Shown: piece after piece, positions 60,219-64,000 of the stretch
Position numbering within the stretch: the first letter of the stretch is position 1
Layout of the letters: every line of letters starts with the position of its first letter
Assembly: GCA_050699635.1 (NCBI GenBank)
Contig: JBOHFK010000001.1
Location: 1-64,000, forward strand
Origin: GCA-003244245 sp050699635
GTDB lineage: Bacteria; Actinomycetota; Actinomycetes; Mycobacteriales; Pseudonocardiaceae
Length of the DNA stretch: 64,000 nt
Reading direction: 5' to 3'
Made by a program: the position numbers and the translations under genes
The notes under the pieces: model-generated
The model's database searches: none
What the model saw: only the letters and a program-made list of their open reading frames with translations
Told to the model about the DNA's origin: nothing

Positions 60219-60866
60219 GTGACAGTAGAACAGGGTCGGGTGGCGGCGCGGGTGCCTCCGCAGTTGCTGAGCGGTCGCACTCGTGTGCTGCGGCCGGTTG
60301 ATGCGGTGGGGGTGTATGCGCATCCCCGGCCGGAGTTTGCGCGCTTGGAGCGGTCGGGAGCGTTGCGGCGTGTCGCGCCTGGTTACTACGCGGTGGTTCC
60401 TGATGATCGGGTGGGGCTGGCGTGGTTGCCGGAGTTGGAGGCGGTCGCGTTGGGTGTCGGGGTAGCAGCCGCGGGGGTGGATGGAGCGGCGTTGATGGGG
60501 TTGAGCGCGGCGCGGGTTCACGGAGGTATACCGCGGGCTGTTGGGGTAGCGGTGGTGGCGATGACCCGGCATCGGCCGGTGTTGCAGTTGACCGATCGGG
60601 ATGCGGTGGTGCTGTTCGTGCGTCGCAACCTGGTCGGGCTGGACTTGCAGCGACATCAGACTGAGCTGGGTGAGGGGTGGGTGACCTCAATTGAGCAGAC
60701 GGTGGTGGACCTGGCGGCCCGCCCGGATTTGGGTGCCATGCCGCAGGCAGTGATGGCAGCGGTGGCGGCGCTTGTGCCTCGGGCCGATCCGCAGCTGCTG
60801 GAGGAGTTAGTGGCCGCACATCGTCGCGGGCCGAGCGTGCGGCGGTTGCTGGCTCAGGTGCGCTGA
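60219..60866 (+). CDS. AbiEi-type antitoxin/transcriptional regulator
   Basis: A 215-residue protein of the AbiEi family: PVDAVGVYAHPRPEFARLERSGALRRVAPGYYAVVP is a winged-helix start, followed by the domain with DGAALMGLSAARVHGGIPRAVGVAVVAM and SIEQTVVDLAARPD. AbiEi represses its own operon and neutralises AbiEii. A GTAGG-N7-CCTAC repeat (60198-60214) overlaps the region just before the GTG and could be the operator. A TTG at 60204 is another start. Confidence 0.8.
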   Translation: MTVEQGRVAARVPPQLLSGRTRVLRPVDAVGVYAHPRPEFARLERSGALRRVAPGYYAVVPDDRVGLAWLPELEAVALGVGVAAAGVDGAALMGLSAARVHGGIPRAVGVAVVAMTRHRPVLQLTDRDAVVLFVRRNLVGLDLQRHQTELGEGWVTSIEQTVVDLAARPDLGAMPQAVMAAVAALVPRADPQLLEELVAAHRRGPSVRRLLAQVR

Positions 60867-60867
60867 G

Positions 60868-61497
60868 GTGCTGGATCCGGCCGAGGGAGCGGCGGTCGCC
60901 GAGCAGTTCGGGGTCGCTGCTGCCCAGGTCCGTCGGGACCATCTGATCTCGCACCTGCTGGCCGCGTTGAGCGTGAGCCTGGTTGATGAGCTGGTGTTCT
61001 TCGGGGGCACTGCGCTGGCCCGCAGCCTGGTGCCGGATGGTCGGCTGTCGGAAGACATCGACTTGTTGGCGATCGGTCGGCGGCGTGACGTGGTCGGTGT
61101 CGTGGAGCGTCAGCTTGTCCAGGGGGTTCGGCGGGAATATCCAGGTCTGCGGTGGGAGCCGCCGTTGAGTGCAGTGCGCGATGTCGAGCCTGCGGTGCTG
61201 CGAGCGCCGGAGGGGACCGTGGTGCGGGTCCAGCTGTTGGCTCCGACCGGCGTGGCGCCGTGGCCAGTGGAATTGCGGGAGCTGTTCCAGCGGTGCTCCG
61301 ATGCGCCACCAGCGCGGCTGCGGGTACCCACTGCGGCGTCGTTTGCGGCGTGGAAGATGATCGCGTGGCTGAACCGTGCCGCCGCCCGTGACCTCTACGA
61401 CCTCTGGGCGCTTGCCCAGATCGGTGCGATCGGACGAGCTGGCTGTGGACTTGTTCGTGCGTTATGGACCGACTGGCCGGCGACGTTCCAGCCTTGA
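60868..61497 (+). CDS. AbiEii-type nucleotidyltransferase toxin, frameshifted C-terminus
   Basis: A 209-residue protein with the nucleotidyltransferase core FFGGTALARSLVPDGRLSEDIDLLAIG (GGTxLxR and SEDIDL) and the second motif AAARDLYDLWALAQIGAI. AbiEii toxins modify tRNA or use GTP. After GAI an extra G near 61432 shifts the frame; removing it restores DELAVDLFVRYGPTGRR as in intact relatives. Beyond that no homology remains. The toxin is likely weakened or dead. Starts 1 bp after the antitoxin stop. Confidence 0.72.
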   Translation: MLDPAEGAAVAEQFGVAAAQVRRDHLISHLLAALSVSLVDELVFFGGTALARSLVPDGRLSEDIDLLAIGRRRDVVGVVERQLVQGVRREYPGLRWEPPLSAVRDVEPAVLRAPEGTVVRVQLLAPTGVAPWPVELRELFQRCSDAPPARLRVPTAASFAAWKMIAWLNRAAARDLYDLWALAQIGAIGRAGCGLVRALWTDWPATFQP

Positions 61498-62081
61498 CTC
61501 ATCTGGAAGAGAGCGGTCAATTCCTCTTTATCCTGGCGGTTTCGATGACCTACCGTTTAGCTGGCGGAGCTGTCATGATCGAGTCAATTGTGCGTCTGGA
61601 GTTCCCTCCAGACCCGGTGACGGCGTGCGTCGATACCGCGCGTCGTGAACTCGACGCTACCGACATTTGGAGTGCCAAAAAATGTCGGTAGCGTCGAGTT
61701 CACGGCAGTGCTCCGGGCAAGCCAGCGACATGACTCGTCGGGCATGGGGCGAAGCCCGGTTAGTCCGTGGCCGGCAGGTGCACGGTGGAAGTCCTTCTCG
61801 ATCTCACCTTTACTGTTCCTGTTGAGCTAATGGACGAATAGCCTGCGCGTCGGTGGCGCATTTCGACTAAGTACGCTCGGCTGTTACAGTTTCCCAAGCG
61901 GACGTCCGGTACCGTGACCAGCCGCGCTACTCGGGTTCAGAAGGTGGGAGGTCGGCTCAGGGGCGCTGATTGTCCATGATCCGTCCATGAACTCGGTGCC
62001 ACAGGTGCCTCTGTTGCACGCTGAGTGGTCGAGCCGGACACGAGAGTCCCTGATCGTCTACTCCTGCCGGGTGAATTCGGC
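61498..62081. other. Gene-poor region of segment II
   Basis: Apart from the 25-bp inverted repeat, no gene is supported in this stretch. The minus frame 61937-62158 is a shadow of the att repeat. Confidence 0.45.
61644..61704. repeat. Perfect 25-bp inverted repeat
   Basis: Positions 61644-61668 and 61680-61704 are exact reverse complements, with an 11-nt loop GGAGTGCCAAA. It is not next to a complete gene and has the look of a small mobile or structured RNA element. Confidence 0.9.
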
Positions 62082-62127
62082 GACTCATAATCCGTCAGGT
62101 CGTGGGTTCGAGTCCCACCCGCCCCAC
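62082..62127 (+). repeat. Attachment site copy 3
   Basis: 46 bp from GACTCATAATCC to GCCCCAC identical to the tRNA-Met 3' part. The following bases differ from copies 1 and 2. Confidence 0.92.
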
Positions 62128-62176
62128 CACTCCTAATTAGGTCAGATACTTCATCCAAGATCTAGATATTTGATCC

Positions 62177-62284
62177 ATGGGCATGGGCTATCTTCTGGGC
62201 ATGACCAGGGCACGTGCTGACGCTCGACCCCGGCAACATCGAGGCCGGGGGTGATTCGCTGCGTATCCGGTACGCCGGCGAAGG
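62177..62284 (+). pseudogene. Integrase N-terminal remnant
   Basis: ATGGGCATGGGCTATCTTCT and the following bases align with the integrase at 53225 onward: MGMGYLLGMTRARA matches MGMSYPVGMTAARARR, and after a frameshift DPGNIEAGGDSLRIRYAGE matches LQGNIEVRGDSLRIRVYAG. Homology stops near 62284. It lies 50 bp after att copy 3, the same layout as tRNA-integrase at element I, so a third related element once sat here. Confidence 0.8.
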
Positions 62285-62890
62285 CCGGGCGCGGATCGTT
62301 GTGCTGGCCAGCTCTGGGTCACACAGCGCTGGACGTCTGGTTACCGCAGCGACCGCCGCAGGGCTGCCCATCGAGGCCGTGCGCTGGTGCATGCCGTCGC
62401 GCACCGGGCCTGCAGTTTCGTCGAACTACTCCAGCACGTGGTACCTGTCGGCCGCACGCGGCCTCGCAGCAGCGCCCGGCGTGCCGGACGACGTTCCGGT
62501 TATCACGGTCCGTTCCTGGGACGAGGCGAGGGCAGCGATCCGAGCCGCGGACGCTTCTCGTGCGATTCCTGTCGCCGTCGCGTCGATGTGGCGAGCCGGT
62601 CGTCGTCCGGCACCGCCACGACCACCGGATGGACTTCACTGGGCTGGCGGTCTACCGCGGTTGGCCGGGGTTCCACCTGGTCCGCGGCGAGTGGCCGCGG
62701 GGGAGGTTCTGCACAAATGCGTGCACAGGGCTGATCCTCGGGCCGAGTGGGGCCGTTTGAGACCGCCCATCGGCCGCAGTCGGGATTGACCACTCCACGA
62801 TCGGAGTTCTGGAGAGTGAGTCGGCTCTCCATCGCTGGATGGCCGGTCGGCCGTGACGTTCAATGGGATACCAGGATAGGTGATACCACA
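62285..62890. other. Probably decayed coding region before asnB
   Basis: Two frames look partly coding: one with VVLASSGSHSAGRLVTAATAAGLPIEAVRWCMPSR to DEARAAIRAADASRAIPV, and, after about 62560, another with PVVVRHRHDHRMDFTGLAVYRGWPGFHLVRGEWPRG. A shift between them would make one damaged gene. No family was recognised. Confidence 0.35.
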
Positions 62891-64000
62891 ATGTGCGGGA
62901 TTGTCGCGGCTTTCGGCGAGATTGACAGCGGTAAGTGTGAGCGGATGCTCAACCGGGTGCAGCATCGGGGACCGGATGACACCGGGGTGCTGACGCTCGG
63001 CTCGGCCTGGTTGGGCCACCAGAGGCTCTCCATCGTCGACATCAGCCGCGGCAAGCAGCCGCTGGCCAACGGTGACGACACGGCGTGGATCGTCGGCAAC
63101 GGTGAGATCTACAACCACGAGGACCTCAGCGCGAAACTACCTCCTGGGCTGCTGCAGACCCGGTCGGACACCGAGGCGGCGCTGCACCTGGTGATGAGGG
63201 ACGGCCCAGCCTCGGTAGCCGAGCTCAGCGGCATGTTCGCGCTGGCGATGGTGACCGTCACCGGGGACGGGTTGGTCGCCCGCGACCCGATGGGTGTCAA
63301 GCCGCTGTACTGGATTAACGGAGCGGATGGCACGTTATTCGCCAGCGAGCTGCGGGCCTTCGACCTGCAGGACCGGCCCCGGGTGGCCTCCTTCCCGCCC
63401 GGCTGCCTGTGGACCCCGGCCACCGGCATCGTGCGGTATGCCGACTCGGTTCCGGTAGGGGTCCGCCCCGCCCGCCGGGCACAGCACCCGGCCTGGGACA
63501 ACGGGGTGCTTGAAAGGGTCAGGGACTCCGTGGTGCTGTCCGTGCGGCGGCGGATGATGGGCGATGTCGACGTGGGCGTGTTCCTCTCCGGCGGGCTGGA
63601 CTCCGCGATCGTCGCCGCGATCGCTGCGGAGCATGCCCGCCGCCGCGGCGACGTCCTGCCCACCTTCGCGGTCGGCACCAAAGACAGCAACGACCTGTTG
63701 GCAGCCCGGCGGGTCGCCGAGTTCATCGGTAGCGACCACCACGAGGTCATCGCCACCGCTGAGTCCATCAGCGCGGAGCTGGATAATGCGGTCGAGGTGA
63801 TCGAGCATTACGACCCTGCCTTGGTCCGTAGCGCGGTGCCGAACCTGCTGCTGGCGCGTGAGGCGGCCAAACAGGTCAAGGTGGTGCTCACGGGTGAGGG
63901 TGCCGACGAGCTCTACGGCGGCTACAGCTACATGCACAGCCCGGAGTTCGCCGACCCGAACGCATTGCATGCCGAGCTAGTGCGCAGCCTTGAGCAGCTG
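62891..64000 (+). CDS. asnB: Asparagine synthase (glutamine-hydrolysing), 5' part
   Basis: The first 370 codons of an AsnB-type enzyme, continuing past the window. MCGIVAAFGEID is the class II glutaminase start with the N-terminal catalytic Cys; RGPDDTGVLTLGS, HQRLSIVD and GNGEIYNHEDL follow. The synthetase domain starts with VGVFLSGGLDSAIVAAI, the SGGLDS PP-loop, and continues to VVLTGEGADELYGGYSYM. It makes asparagine, or amidates another acid, from glutamine and ATP. Confidence 0.93.
   Translation, partial: MCGIVAAFGEIDSGKCERMLNRVQHRGPDDTGVLTLGSAWLGHQRLSIVDISRGKQPLANGDDTAWIVGNGEIYNHEDLSAKLPPGLLQTRSDTEAALHLVMRDGPASVAELSGMFALAMVTVTGDGLVARDPMGVKPLYWINGADGTLFASELRAFDLQDRPRVASFPPGCLWTPATGIVRYADSVPVGVRPARRAQHPAWDNGVLERVRDSVVLSVRRRMMGDVDVGVFLSGGLDSAIVAAIAAEHARRRGDVLPTFAVGTKDSNDLLAARRVAEFIGSDHHEVIATAESISAELDNAVEVIEHYDPALVRSAVPNLLLAREAAKQVKVVLTGEGADELYGGYSYMHSPEFADPNALHAELVRSLEQL

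Larger units (their letters stand above)
59891..62127. mobile_element. tRNA-Met-linked segment II with AbiE pair
   Basis: About 2.2 kb between the second and third att copies. It holds the AbiEi/AbiEii-like pair and a long hairpin, but no integrase, so it is probably the rest of a decayed element that used the same site. Confidence 0.65.

Noticed and set aside
59844..62127. Two further tRNA-Met genes
   Set aside because: Only the 3' halves are present (46-47 bp); acceptor 5' strand and D arm are missing, so they are att sites.

Overview
The window is about 64 kb of GC-rich actinobacterial chromosome. Gene order follows the conserved mycobacterial/Pseudonocardiales backbone: holA-rpsT-lepA, a cys sulfur block, hemW, hrcA-dnaJ2-rsmE-phoH-ybeY-corC-era-recO-uppS-zur-smtB-glyS, then dgt-dnaG. 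Many GTG starts, LexA, IdeR and B12-riboswitch signals of actinobacterial type, and a cysteine leader peptide of the kind annotated in Streptomyces and relatives support this. A member of the Pseudonocardiaceae or a close relative is the most likely source (inference).

Layout. 1-7 kb: end of holA, rpsT, an IdeR-box-linked DUF2470 gene, cyanase, EF4 (lepA), a Uma2 protein, an array of four hairpin repeats, an oxidoreductase, and a secreted RNase with a barstar-type inhibitor. 7-11 kb: an enoyl-CoA hydratase-family gene, two genes damaged by one deletion (mycothiol-dependent maleylpyruvate isomerase family and PIG-L deacetylase) and a TetR regulator. 10-16.7 kb: assimilatory sulfate reduction operon on the minus strand (leader peptide, sulfite reductase, zinc-ribbon protein, cysH, cysC, cysD, cysN, sirohydrochlorin chelatase). 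16.7-21 kb: hemW, then a graveyard of broken genes (ImmA/IrrE, MmyB regulator, aldo/keto reductase, PadR) around an NTF2-like gene. 21-37 kb: housekeeping block, with one truncated permease next to zur. 37-42.7 kb: a compact four-function operon (acyl-adenylating enzyme, membrane acyltransferase joined to a phosphosulfolactate-synthase-like ComA domain, VOC protein) and the riboswitch-controlled cobalt transporter cbtBA. 43-53 kb: a glycine-rich secreted protein, dnaG, tRNA-Asn, a secreted beta-propeller protein, an orphan ABC ATPase and a CYTH-CHAD protein.

53-62.3 kb is a mobile island at the 3' end of a tRNA-Met(CAT) gene. The last 46-47 bp of the tRNA occur three times, bounding one 6.7-kb element with a tyrosine integrase, a TIR-domain protein, an HTH-TPR regulator and small unknown proteins, and a second 2.2-kb segment carrying an AbiEi/AbiEii toxin-antitoxin pair with a frameshifted toxin. 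A decayed integrase start follows the third copy. The window ends inside an asparagine synthase gene.

The two places most likely to hold new biology are the ligase/acyltransferase/ComA/VOC operon, which is predicted to join PEP-plus-sulfite chemistry to acyl transfer, and the TIR protein with a C-terminal FxLYD-like domain inside the tRNA-Met island. Repeated small deletions that remove the facing ends of neighbouring genes suggest ongoing gene loss in this lineage.
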